A stretch of 64,000 bases of DNA from Riptortus pedestris (Eukaryota > Arthropoda > Insecta > Hemiptera > Alydidae): the NCBI GenBank assembly GCA_019009955.1, contig CM032228.1, positions 132,470,001 to 132,534,000 of the forward strand. The letters are read 5' to 3'. The number at the start of each line of letters is the position of its first letter. Position 1 is the stretch's first letter. The position numbers and the translations under genes were made by a program. A model generated the notes under the pieces. It worked only from the letters and a program-made list of their open reading frames with translations. It was not told the origin of the DNA and made no database searches. Positions 39,091 through 50,293 of this stretch are shown in pieces.

Positions 39091-39288
39091 TTGGGGGATA
39101 GGTGGGAGTTTAGGTTAGTTCAGTTGGTGGACCTGAGGCTTTGTAGAGAATTCCCCTGCCGGCTAGGACAGGAGCGATCAGCCCCTCAGTCCGCTTCTGT
39201 GTGCAGTGTGAGTGCGTGTTGTTTGTTGACAGGAACCGCATACTTGCGGTCTCGTTCTCCGTTTATGACCAGTCCGTGATCTGCGAAG
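39091..39288 (+). promoter_or_regulatory. TRIM9 5' UTR / core promoter region
   Basis: GC content rises sharply here, ahead of the start codon. Two arthropod initiator-like TCAGT motifs occur (39119-39124 and 39186-39190); either could be the transcription start. CCGCATACTTGCGG (39238-39251) forms a 5-bp hairpin in the presumed leader. The exact start is not determinable. Confidence 0.45.
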
Positions 39289-40011
39289 ATGGAAGAAGAA
39301 CTCCGCTGCCCAGTATGTAAAGAACTATTCCATAATCCTGTCTTGATGCCGTGCTATCATGCTCTCTGCCTGAATTGTGCAGTTAGCCATACAGTTCCGG
39401 CCGGAAACAACGGAGGTGCTCAGGAGCCTTTAGCTGAGGAAGTTGACAAGTTGTCAATTCTCAGCGAAACAGACAGCGGTGTTGTTTGTACAAGCAGGCC
39501 AAACAGCTACGTGGGTACACCTAACATTCAGGGCATTTTATTCCCACCTTTGACAAGCTCTGCACTAGCCCTTTCTTGCCCAGTCTGCAATAAAACAGTA
39601 TATTTTGACGAGAACGGTGCTCATAATTTGCCGAAATATAAAGCTATGCAAAACATTGTTGACAAATACGGTGAATCAAAAGAACTAAGCCCTAAGTGCG
39701 AGCTTTGCAAGGAGCCAGCTAAACCTGCTACAGTCCTGTGTGAGCAGTGTGAAGTACACTATTGTGACGAGTGCCGAGAGAACTGTCACCCGGCTCGTGG
39801 GGGCCTTGCCAAACACACACTGACAGCTCCCGGCAGGGCAGCCCTCAGGACAAGGGAACAAGTCAAGGAAATATATTGCTCCGATCATGCCGAAGAACCA
39901 CTCACATTTTATTGCATGCTCTGTAAACTCGCTGTCTGTTCCCATTGCAGAGATATTCGCCACGCTAGTCATGATGTCCAAGCTATCAACACCATGTGCA
40001 AAGCTCAAAAG
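39289..40011 (+). CDS. TRIM9: TRIM9 E3 ubiquitin ligase, first coding exon (partial gene)
   Basis: Encodes residues 1-241 of a class I TRIM ubiquitin ligase that acts in neurons (axon guidance and synapse function in animals). The RING ligands are Cys7, Cys10, Cys22, His24, Cys27, Cys30, Cys97 and Cys100; the ~66-residue insert between ligands 6 and 7 is characteristic of TRIM9/TRIM67. B-box 1 starts at Cys137 (CELC...CEQC...CDEC) and B-box 2 at about 197 (CSDH...CMLC...CSHC...H..H). The exon ends in phase 0 at AAG before gtacga. The coiled-coil/COS, FN3 and SPRY parts must be in later exons; none was found before 64000. TRIM9 is preferred over TRIM67 because insects have a single gene of this pair, usually called Trim9. 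Confidence 0.93.
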
Positions 40012-41012
40012 GTACGAATTCATACACAATCTCTATTTTATCATAATTAATTCATTTTCATTGGTAAATAAATAGTGTGTGTTATGGTGAGTTTTGTTTA
40101 GTATTCTTTTTCCTTTTTTCATTGTATAACCTTTATTTTATTATTTTTAAGAATGATGATGAATTTTTAGACTAATAGTTCAGATTATGTATTGATTGAA
40201 TTATTTATTTAAAATTTTTTGATTTTCATTACGAGATTTTTGAAGACATTCATGAGATTTTTGAAGGCTTTGTGATATCAGCAATCGTGGTTTGTTCAGT
40301 AAATTTGTCAGCTATTTTTCCTAAGTAAAACCTCTTCATAGAACTCAATACAATCATTTTTGATAGAAAAGTATTTATCAATTTATTTTAATTTTTGTTA
40401 TAATAGAAAAATAAGAAAATTGGTGCGCCGCATTCGGTTGGCGAACCCTTGCATCATGAGGATTTGCATGCAATAGAACACAAAAGTTTATGCTCGCATA
40501 TTGTCATTGATCCCTGATGATGTCTAGTTAAAAGTTACATATTCTATAAATAAATGATCATATTTTCCTATTATTATAATTATAATTTCATTGCTCAATA
40601 ATAATACTTTTGCTCAAATAGACCTACCAAACGGGTTAGTGGTCACATGATGTTCCGTGCCATATTTGTGGCATTCTCAAACGTAGTAAGCTGCATCTCT
40701 TATAGAGTTCGTCTATTGTCTTGCCAGGCGCTTAAAAATGAAGTCCATCTAGGGGTGCGTGCACCACCTCTAAGCCAAGCCCACACCTCTTTATATTATT
40801 TATTGTTTAAATTATAGACTATAAAGTTGCCTTGTTAGTTCCTATGCTTCAGATTACATGTCATTAGTTGCAGAGCAGACCAAGATAAAGAAGTATCAAT
40901 CTCATGGATTTTAATGAGTATGATGGTGGACATATATTAAGAGCTCTATGCAGACTGTTGGCATACCGATAAAAGACTAATGGTTATATAGTAAGAAACA
41001 CTAAAATAAAAG
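40012..41012 (+). other. start of TRIM9 intron 1
   Basis: Donor gtacga, then AT-rich DNA. The 16-mer TTGGTGCGCCGCATTC recurs at 40421-40436. No exon recognised. Confidence 0.6.
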
Positions 41013-41238
41013 GAAAGGATTGAACGCTCTGAGCGGGGGAAGCGGAAAGAGCTACTGAATAGTGGAAGCTCTACAGAGAATGATGACATGGACCATGCTG
41101 AGGACCTGGATGGAAATGTGGCACAGGTGCAAGATCTCTTGGAAGTGGAGAACACATTTCACAAAATCAAAAGGAGAAAGGCTTCGAAATCAAAGGGTTA
41201 CCTAGTGTACTGTTCAAAAAAGGGACTGTGCAATTGAT
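41013..41238 (+). pseudogene. unidentified open frame, charged composition
   Basis: One frame is open for about 75 codons without an ATG near its start: KERIERSERGKRKELLNSGS, an acidic stretch (ENDDMDHAEDLDG), then a basic one (HKIKRRKASKSKG). It directly precedes a LINE relic on the same strand and could be its ORF1 or a captured gene fragment. No family recognised. Confidence 0.35.
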
Positions 41239-42370
41239 GTTCTAGATACATCGGTTAATCCTTACGCGATGAACGGGCCCCAGAAAGGAGGAACACTGGC
41301 CTCATATGTCTAATCCTGAATAAAGAAATGCTCAAAATAAAACGAGTGTGAAAAATACAGATAAATTTCACTCCTACCATTAAACGATCTTGACATGCAT
41401 AAATCTGAACAGAATGAACCCGTAGTAAGATAAACCTTGAGAGGTTATCAAGTACCAAGGGTTCAGGCGACGAATCTGATATTTACCCTCGAACATGTAC
41501 TCGAGAATCTATGAGAGGTAGGGACTAAGCACACTATTCATTGGCGTTACAGCAGCGTAGAAATCAGTTGGTGGATGAAGCCTCTGGAATATAACTATGA
41601 AACTTGGGTATCTAGGTAAACTTTTATTGGCAAAGTTAGATAACTGATGCATTCCACTTCTGGATTGAGACTTGATGCCTTGCTTGTCTCTCATGGCCTT
41701 TAATCTAACGTTGGATAAGGCAATAGATGAATAAGTCAATGGGTAAAGAGTGTACATGTAAACAAGATGCATAAATTCCTTGCCTATCCAGATGATGTAG
41801 GTGAATTTGGAAGAAAGTTGTCTCCCACCGCTTCACTGATATCACCTGGAAAACAGCTTGAGATAAGATGCCTATCCTTTCCAAAAATATTAAGGTTCAT
41901 ATACCTCCGAGCTACAGCAACCTCTTCCGTTTGCTGAAGTCCATCACCATCTAGCTCCAACCGCACTTTCTTGTCTGATTCTGGAGTCTTAGGAAAATCA
42001 CTCGAGTCTTGAAACTAAGGGCCTTTAACTCTAATATCAAAGCTATACTAATGTATGGGTATGAGGCTTGGCTATTGGCAGGTACTCTGGAAAGAAAATT
42101 TGAAAGATTTGAGTGTGTAAGCTTCTTAAACTCAGAACATTCCCAAAGTTCACTTAGAAGTATGGAGAAGGAATATTAGATAAAAGACTATATCTGAAAT
42201 GAGGCAGTCGAATTGGGAGCTGAGAGTTTACTAAAAGTGAGATCCATGCAAGAAGTAACGCAATCGGCTCCCTATACAAGACAATGAATACGATGGTCGC
42301 AATTATATGGCCACCGTGGAGACCGAAGTTGAGATGGGTTGACATAGTGAAGGGATAGAGTTTCACGTAC
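41239..42370 (+). pseudogene. degenerate LINE reverse transcriptase
   Basis: Readable + strand pieces: MAFNLTLDKAID near 41690-41730 (like LLFNLALEK, after the RQGD block); LAYPDDVGEFGRK near 41785 (YADD catalytic block with Ala to Pro); and FNSNIKAILMYGYEAWLLAG near 42025-42090 (like FNSNVKAVLLYGSETW), then ERKFERFECVSF. Multiple stops. Resembles the relic in the L2HGDH intron in type; clade not assigned. Confidence 0.75.
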
Positions 42371-44726
42371 TGGTAAAATCAACAGAAAAAAAATGTGTAC
42401 TTTATAGGTTCAAATAATTTCTCGATATCTTCCCTATCCTGGTTGGGTATATTATGACCAAGTATGACTACTTGGTGATAGGCTGACCTTCCGTCTACTT
42501 TTAGTCCATTCCCGTTACCAACTTGGTTATGTAACGCCAGGACTTGTGTCGAGTATTCATCCCGAACAATGCTCGCTAATATACAGCTCTCAGTGTACTA
42601 GCTGTTACTCTTCGGTGACAGGTCGTTCTTTTGTAAATATAAAGATTAGTTCATTCAAGCACTAAATAATTCCTTCGCCATGGGACGGCTATTGGGCAGA
42701 TAATGGCGAATTAATACTTGTTAAAGGGTTCGAATAATTATCGTTTTAAGTCAGAATATATCGATAACATCATCGTAGTTATAATAGGATAGACATCTGA
42801 CGTGGGTACCACATTGTTCCTATTAAATAAAATAAAATGGTTGGATGTATTTCAAATGAAAATTTGAAAGTGATGTACGATATTTCCGTCCCAATGCTTC
42901 AGATCGAAAAATGCTATAGAACATAAGGTATTTTACCAATTTGTTTATACGTTCTTTGGACTTTTTTTATTTTTATCCTCCTCTGAGCCTCTTAGTAGAT
43001 TTCAATTATAAGAGGAGGTGCACAGTATTCCAATACGTAGGCACAAACGCCACGCCGAAACTAGTCAAAATGAGTTCAGACTGAGTCAAAAGAAGTCTTA
43101 AAACCGAAAATATTGCTACAATAATTCCGTACTTTGTATAAGGTAGTAGCAATGGTAAAATTCTACTAAAGCTTTCAGTTGTAATACCAGACGTAGAAGG
43201 TGGTTACCGGAGGTAGGAAGTCATCAGATTTTAAATTCATATTTTTAATAAACATTTTAGGTCTGACAATGAATAATATATTTAAAACACAATTTATGCA
43301 TTACGGTTTTTTTTTTCGATAAAACAAATATTCTCGATGATATGTGCCCTGTCCCAAGTAAGCCTCTGCGCCTACTAGTCGTAGGAAAGCCGTAAAGAGA
43401 ATACAGTTTTGTGTAAACAATTTTCATTCCTTTAATCCATATAGAAGACATTTCCCATTTCTATTGAGTCAATCTCATTGATCAGAAATAAATACTATTT
43501 GGTGACTGCAAATATGGAATCAAAACTTTAAAATTCTTATGTCTAAGCAACGTTTCAGAGCTGAAAGAATCATTCTTAACACAATTTCTTCCCGGATGAA
43601 AAGTATAGCCAATACAATAGGTAGACAATATTCATTCTCTTAATATTTTTACTAAACGTTTCACAGTTCTATTGATCTATTCTAATGGACAGGTTTTTTT
43701 TTTCTCGAGCAACATCGCCACAGCTGCGAAGCTCCAAATAAATAAATAAAAAATATTCTAATGGAATATTTATCAGGAGATTGGAAGTCGGTTGCCAACT
43801 TGTTTTGAGCTCATAAATTTTAACTGTGTATGGAGGCTGAAAATGCACTCCTTAGGCCATTTATTCTTTAGTTATTTTCTTCGGGGGAATAAAAAACAAT
43901 ATTCACAAATATATGTATTTACATCTTAATAAATCCCCACTCCTTTTTATATTTACATATGACTTTTTATTTAAGTAGTAGTCTTCTAGGAAACCGCAGA
44001 GATTTATAGGGACATTAGGCTCCACAAAGAATTATCTATCCTAATTCGAAAGGACAAACTGTATTTCATTTCCTGACTTATTATATGATTATTGTTAATT
44101 TTTGTGGGTCTTTGAAGGAAAGTACAAGAAGTAGAGGATTTTTTTTTGTTCGATGGAGTTGGAATTCTACTCTTGCCTCTACGACAGGCTGTGGAACCGG
44201 TTGCAATGAATGGATTCTTCTTTATTACGGCCTCTTGGTTTTCATTTCCTTTTCCAGACCAAATTGAATGGGAGAAGAGTGTTTTGTCCAAGTTAAATTT
44301 TCACGCCTCTAACTCACATTGATTTGTAGATCAAATCAAGGAGTTATTGGGAAGCGCTTGAATCCGTCACTAAAACACTTACCAGAAATTTAACATTACC
44401 AGTATATTCCGAATATAAAAACTGTTATCCTAAACAGTTGATTTTCTCTTATGAGTTTTTCAAGGGTTGTTGGAACATGTTGCTACAGCACAATCACTCG
44501 GCATTTTGCAAAACAAAATCACTTATAACAATAGAAAATAACGCAATTCACTAAGAGACACCGATGCTCACGATGTAAACAAATCTAAAAGTGGAAATTC
44601 GTTACGTCATGCGACAAAGTCGCAAAAAAGTTACGATCTGCGCACCTGTCGAATGGCACACCCCCTACTTTGGTGTTCACCTCAAACACTTCTCTATGGA
44701 ATTACAGCACAACACCTAAATGGAAT
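42371..44726. other. TRIM9 intron, unassigned stretch
   Basis: A block at about 42840-43110 (gaaagtgatgtacgatattt, agatcgaaaaatgctataga) resembles 58665-58985 and marks another old repeat family. GAGCAACATCGCC-type sequence at 43708 resembles 63910. The rest is unrecognised. Confidence 0.45.
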
Positions 44727-44855
44727 TTTAGCAGATTTCCCTTAAGGGAAATCAGCTATTGAGGTCGTACTCATGACGCGAGTTTCGAAAAATTTCTTCA
44801 AATGTCCATCAATCCTACCCAGGAGATGACGAAAATGAGGTCCGGCCAAAATTAC

Positions 44856-44935
<80 letters not shown>

Positions 44936-45405
44936 CTGATAACGCTCTAGCGGTCACAATTTTGGTTTGATCGTTACCAAACTCGGAATTTAATCGTTTT
45001 ATGTAAAAAGGAAGATCAAGTTCGTTAATGGCTGAAATCGGACCAGTGGGAGGGGGGAGTTTTGAAAATTCAAAATATCTCCGTTATTTTGCGTCGGATC
45101 GAAATATTGTATAGAATCAATCTTATTGCAAATTAAATTTACTATAAATATTGTTCTATACATTTATTCTGTATCTTGAATATTAACCGAGGCATTTGCA
45201 TTTGTATTGTGTGTGTGGTCGGCTGGAGTCGGCTGTTCGGGACTGTCCGCCGAGAGCTAGGGCGGCCGTTTTCGTAATTGTTCGTCCCTCGTGAATTGGT
45301 TTAGAGATTCCTTAATACTACTGTTGTTATAAGGCAAATTTCTCTATTGTAAAACTTCATGTGGGAAATCTGCTTAGTTTACGCAGCCCCTGCGTGACGG
45401 ACTTT
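44727..45405 (-). mobile_element. complete TA-HINE
   Basis: On the + strand reads TTTTAGCAGATTTCCCTTAA, rest of the hairpin, attgaggtcgtactcatgac, gaaaatgaggtccgg, TA tract (44861-44930), gataacgctctagcggtcac, the G-rich block, GTATAGAATCAATCTTATTG. It closes with gtgggaaatctgcttagttt and cagcccctgcgtgacggactt. Both termini and both GCAGATTTCCC repeats are intact. Confidence 0.9.
44861..44930. repeat. (TA)n microsatellite
   Basis: 35 TA units; the longest uninterrupted TA tract in the window, inside a TA-HINE. Confidence 0.95.
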
Positions 45406-45992
45406 ATTATATTTCTCTACGCAACTTTTATATTTTGGAAGGAAACTAAATTTGTTTGAACCCTTAAATCACCTCGTATATAACTCTGTAGAATTACAAT
45501 CGAATTTTAACGTGTGTTTTATCTGAATGCTGGGAAGGCGTAATCGCTGTATTTTGACGAAAAATTATATTTATACATATTATATTATAGGATTATATGT
45601 ATAATCCCATGAAACATAATATACGCTTCTATATAAGCTAAAAGCCGTTCAATGGTTCACGTATAAAATATTATGGTTTTAATGTGATGACAATATAATG
45701 ATTAGTTAATGCTTACGCTAATTGAATCTGTATATATCAATGGGAAGCCATTATTATCTGAATGCATTTACGAATCGCAGCTATTCTAAACATAAATGCA
45801 TTTAATTGCACCCTATCGGTGGCTAATATCACGGATATTACGTGTAGATTAGAGCAGGGATGGTTTTGTGAAAATATTAATCCGATATTTATATTTTCTC
45901 GGAAAACGATTTCTATTTCAAACCGTCAACGACTCATAACAACACGAGTAAATTATTAGATATCGACGTCTACTTACTATCTGTTCACCCGG
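45406..45992. other. TRIM9 intron spacer
   Basis: Nothing recognised. Confidence 0.5.
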
Positions 45993-46066
45993 TTTTTAGC
46001 GAATTTCCCCTAAGGGAAATCAGCTATTGAGCTCCTACTCATATTTCCATCATTCCTACCTAGTAG

Positions 46067-46070
<4 letters not shown>

Positions 46071-46129
<59 letters not shown>
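46071..46129. repeat. (TA)n microsatellite
   Basis: About 29 TA units with one TG; left part of a TA-HINE tract. Confidence 0.95.
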
Positions 46130-46269
46130 TTGTTTTTAGGCAAACGAGCACATAACAAAAGTTTTTTTTTTTGTGTTATTAAAAGTAGCTTTTGTTTTAA
46201 AGATAATATTAAATTTAATATCCTAATGACTTGAAATATCGTGCAGGACAACGTCTGTCAGGTCCGCTA

Positions 46270-46270
<1 letters not shown>
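46130..46270 (+). mobile_element. short Hel-CTAG-related fragment
   Basis: Begins gtttttaggcaaacgagcac, continues ataacaaaag and gtgttattaaaagtagcttt (a Hel-CTAG unit in reverse), and ends GGACAACGTCTGTCAGGTCC-G-CTAG then T. The last part can fold (GGAC/GTCC), as expected of a Helitron-type 3' end. Confidence 0.5.

Positions 46271-46334
<64 letters not shown>
46270..46334. repeat. (TG)n-(TA)n microsatellite
   Basis: About 10 TG units then 22 TA units between two oppositely oriented Hel-CTAG 3' ends. Confidence 0.95.
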
Positions 46335-46335
<1 letters not shown>

Positions 46336-48001
46336 TAGCTAAGGTGCCCGGCGATGCCCGGGAAATCATTGTTGATTTACTAATGATGGTATTTTGATAG
46401 CAAGACTTCAATGTGTACAATTACACTTCCATCCAAAACGTAATGGTTTTCCGAAATAGCCAACCCTGAAGGGTAACTTCAGGGGATTGATATAATAGAA
46501 ATTTTAGTTTTGAAGAATAAATGAAAATGTGTTCCTAATCTATCCCTCTACACTTTTTGACTCACCTTTTTTCAATAATTCAAACCATAATCATGGGTAG
46601 CATTTATTACAATTAAATATCATCTATAATGAACATATTTCCTTTCAAAAGCCAATCCGAGCTCATATAATATTAGGCAAAGTTTTTGCACGTAAGATTA
46701 TATTTGTAATAGTGAATCACACTGGAAACTACTTTCAGTAATGCCAGACGGGAAATTAGTAAACTCAATTATCTAGTAAGGCTCCATTCATCTTCCGCTC
46801 CCGCATGAGACTTCTCAACATTCTTCTACTTAAATTATTGATTCAAAACATTATTTTAATAATTTATCTACCGGATGGAATTAAATAATAGAGGTACCCT
46901 GAAAATATCATATCATATCGAGTTTAAACGCATATTGTTTTTTGTCATAATGACATTACCATTAACGTTTAATTATTATGATAGCACATATTTGTTTCAA
47001 TAACATCAAGTTACATTATACAAATTAAATAATGGAAATGCTCTTATAGTTTATATTTCTATTGGAAATAAATTACAAAGTTAATTTCTAGGTAAAATAA
47101 ATAAATGAGGAGGGGGCGACGAAAATTTATAACCTCACTAATTCAAATCATAATACTTTGAACTATCATATAAGATGAAAACATAACATCATTTGTCATA
47201 ATATTCAATTATTAAAAACCATTAAATAAGTACTAATATAATTATTGACTCCCGTTTAGCGTATATCCCGTGTTTACTTCATTTTACGACAAAAGTGAAT
47301 GCACACAAAAGTTACTCTAAATAACAAAGTAAACAACTTTTGTTATGTGCATGTTTGCGAAAAACAAATAGAAAATAAAAAAAGCGAGTTTTTTATTTCA
47401 GCCACTCTTATAATCCCCACTCCCCTTTGAACCTAAAATTTTTAATATAGCTTATAATCATGGAAGAATTAATGCTAATTCACACACCGAGTTTTGCTAA
47501 GTTCGGTTCAATCTTTAGTGCCCAACAAAATTGTTGGCTCTCGCTTTAGATTTTAGTGTATATTTCGTTTATACTTTTCTATACGACAAAAGTGAATTTA
47601 ACAAAAGTTACTTTAAATAGAAAAATAAACTACTTTTGTCATGTGCATAAAAGAAAACCCAATTGAAAACGAAATACAGCTAGGCCTCTCTTAAAACCCC
47701 CACTCCTGCCCGTCCCTAGAAATGTTGGTATGTCTTATTATAATGAAGGTGTTAGTGCTAATACACATACCGAGTTTTATTTAGTTCCATTGAGTCTTTC
47801 GTGCCAAATAAAATTGTTGACTCCCGCTATAATGTTTGGCGTATAACGAATTTGTACTTCGGAATACGACGAAAGTATATATGACAAAAGTTACAAACAG
47901 ACACCAAAGAAACAAAATGCAGTTTTGGTGTCTATGACATGTGAAACGAAAAGTTATCGTGAAATCTCGCGAAAAAAATCAATGTACAGACAGAGGTTGC
48001 A

Positions 48002-48008
<7 letters not shown>
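46335..48008 (-). mobile_element. full-length Hel-CTAG element (~1.67 kb)
   Basis: The 3' end is the complement of ctagctaaggtgcccggcga: hairpin CCCGG/CCGGG type, then CTAG at 46338-46335. The body holds ~295-bp units (47287, 47583, 47868). The 5' end reads, in sense, ttgcaacctctgtctgtaca next to a TA tract. No significant ORF, hence non-autonomous. The 3' 760 bp is almost identical to 52527-53304. Confidence 0.75.
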
Positions 48009-48059
<51 letters not shown>

Positions 48060-48073
48060 TGTGTGTGTGTGTT
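48009..48073. repeat. (TA)n-(TG)n microsatellite
   Basis: About 24 TA units then 7-8 TG units; right remainder of the TA-HINE tract. Confidence 0.95.
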
Positions 48074-48262
48074 TTAACAGACAATTATATGTATTTGTGT
48101 GTTTCCGCTCTAGTTGTTCAAATTCGTGTTTGATGGTTACCAAACTCGATATAAGTGTTTCATCCAAAACTATAGGTCAAGCTCGTTAATGGCTGAAATC
48201 GGACCTGCGGGAGGGGGGCGTTTTGGTGGGGAATTTAGAAAATTCAAAATGTCTGTTATATA

Positions 48263-48964
48263 TGTGTGTGTTGGGGGCGGCCGTACTTGCGTGCGTAATA
48301 ATACTAATATTTTTTAACTAGCATATTGAAAGCAATGAAACTTTTAGACTTAAGCAAACGGCCTTAATTCCTTTCATTTATATTTCAAATATGGCCGATA
48401 TTATCGACAAGTTATGATTAAGACTGTCAAAAATGTGCAATTAATTAGTTAAATTACAATATTTTGATGTTGATATTTCTGAACAAATAATTTATGATCA
48501 GGTGAATTGTTTCTTTAAGGAGAGACAAGTTTCTCATCGTTTATAAACCTTGTCATCCTTTAATTAATTTTCATATCAATTAAAAAAATGTTGTATTTTT
48601 AGACTGTTATTAACATTGTTAACGAAATTAAATTATTATATATAATTATTTAAATTGATACCATTAAACATGTAGGGCAATATGAATAAAGTTTACGCAA
48701 AAAAATGTGTTTTTAGTGACCATTGCCATGGATCTATGATGAACATATACAAATATTGGGCTCAGAATAAGAATTATAAAAATTGTTTATTTTATTCAAA
48801 GGATAAATCTATTGCAGCCCACAATTTTATCAGTCTCAAAAGACTGAATGAAATTAAACAAAACTTGATATTCTCTAAGTTAAAGAACTTGGATAACTCC
48901 CACGTATAAAATCTCATTCAAAAGGTATCGAAAAATCTACCGAAGGAGTAGTGTCTGTAAATTT
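48263..48964. other. TRIM9 intron spacer
   Basis: AT-rich. A 75-codon frame at 48682-48909 has no recognisable domain. Confidence 0.45.
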
Positions 48965-49095
48965 GAACTGGCCACATTTTCGTCAACATCGGATAGGATT
49001 GATAGACATTTGAGAAACATTTTCGAAATTAGCTGCATTTTTAGAACATCAATAACTGATTTTTTTTTGTTTTGAAGGATGATCTGGGAATAAAT
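48965..49095 (+). mobile_element. decayed TA-HINE 3' fragment
   Basis: aactggccacattttcgtca, ggattgatagacatttgaga, aacatcaataactgattttt, matching the region from the TA tract to the hairpin, heavily diverged. Confidence 0.55.
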
Positions 49096-50237
49096 AGATA
49101 TTATAAAATAGTTGAATGGTTAATCAGTATTTGAGTTTCTATAAGTAGTTTTGTGTTGTTACAAATAACATTACTTAGTGCATCATATTTTTTTTATGAA
49201 ATATTCAATTTCCTTTGAATTTAATGACGTCGATTGCATTTAACAGAGGCACATGATCAGTCTGAGCAGTAAAGTCAATAAATATAACAAGTGGTAGGTT
49301 CGTTCTCTCAAAGGGTCCTCCTTTTTCTTAAGGGTAATCAGTTAACACCAACTTCTTGCTTACTCCTTTTACGTTCTGGGTAAAAATCAATAACTTGGGT
49401 TCTCTTCAGTCTTATATATATTTCAAAGCGTACTATTGTTATGCGCTATGCAGAAATTGTTGCGTTGTATATATGCTTGTTCCAAAAACAAGGCCAGGCA
49501 GAAAGGCCGCTTACCCTCCACTTATCCACCGTCCTGCATAAATCAATACTTTATTCCTTTCCAGCAGTCTCAGTCGAATGCCAACCCCTCGCTGTGTATT
49601 GACTTCTGCGTCCTTTTCATTTTCTCCCTGCACGGATTACTGTACACGTCCTATAAGAGCTGGGTAAACTTAGCAGATTTCCCAAGTAAAGGAATGTCAC
49701 AATAATTCGTACCAATACAGATAACGAAATCTGCTTAGGGTAATTTCTATTTTTCCCTTCTAAATGCTCTATGCAAAAAAGACAAAACTTTCGATTATCA
49801 TGAGCTGGTACTAATATATTAACCTACAATGGAAAGCTATATTGTGTAAAGCACCACTCTTGAGTAAAAATTGAAGCCTCTAGTGATTAGAATCTTCTTT
49901 TAAGATTTCACATTGCATATATCCATGTATCTCACTTAGTAAAAAAGTACCATGAAAACAATACGTGTTATTTATGTTTCGAATGGGATATTTTGTCATA
50001 TATTGTCTAATTGTTAATGTGGGATGAATAAGTGTATTGAATACTGAAAATAAAATAAAAACTACTCGGTTAATACCTACTCAAGTTAGGGAAAAACGTT
50101 TAAAACCAAATTTGTAGAATATTAGAGCCTCTTCTAGATTCCTATCAATCCGCCAGAGTAAAAGAAACCCTATTCATTTATCACATTGACAGACTCTTAT
50201 CTATTCCAATGGACGATAAAAATTTATAAATAGAAAT

Positions 50238-50293
<56 letters not shown>

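Larger units (their letters stand above)
45993..48262 (-). mobile_element. TA-HINE split by Hel-CTAG insertions
   Basis: Left piece 45993-46070 (TTTTTAGCGAATTTCCCCTA hairpin, cagctattgagctcctactc). Right piece 48085-48262 (tgtttccgctctagttgttc, gtttgatggttaccaaactc, the G-rich block). The interior TA/TG tract is filled by a short and a long Hel-CTAG copy. The distal AAAAGTCC end is not present. Confidence 0.75.

Noticed and set aside
39091..39279. Upstream 62-codon frame before TRIM9 as an N-terminal extension
   Set aside because: It ends in a stop before the TRIM9 ATG and has no similarity to TRIM9; it is leader sequence.
41784..41966. - strand frame starting MRLELDGDGLQQTEEV, at first read as a LINE fragment on the - strand
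   Set aside because: The catalytic YADD-like and LLYGSETW-like blocks are on the + strand on both sides of it; this is probably the antisense of the same relic, although the resemblance to the ELDG..Q..E..YLG block leaves some doubt.
44004..44291. 95-codon - strand frame and 60-codon + strand frame
   Set aside because: No recognisable domain, no splice context, low-complexity ends.
44742..44957. Frames rich in alternating Ile-Tyr (also at 8427, 28424, 46060, 46223, 47941, 53808, 62106, 62881)
   Set aside because: Translations of (TA)n tracts and TA-HINE flanks, not proteins.
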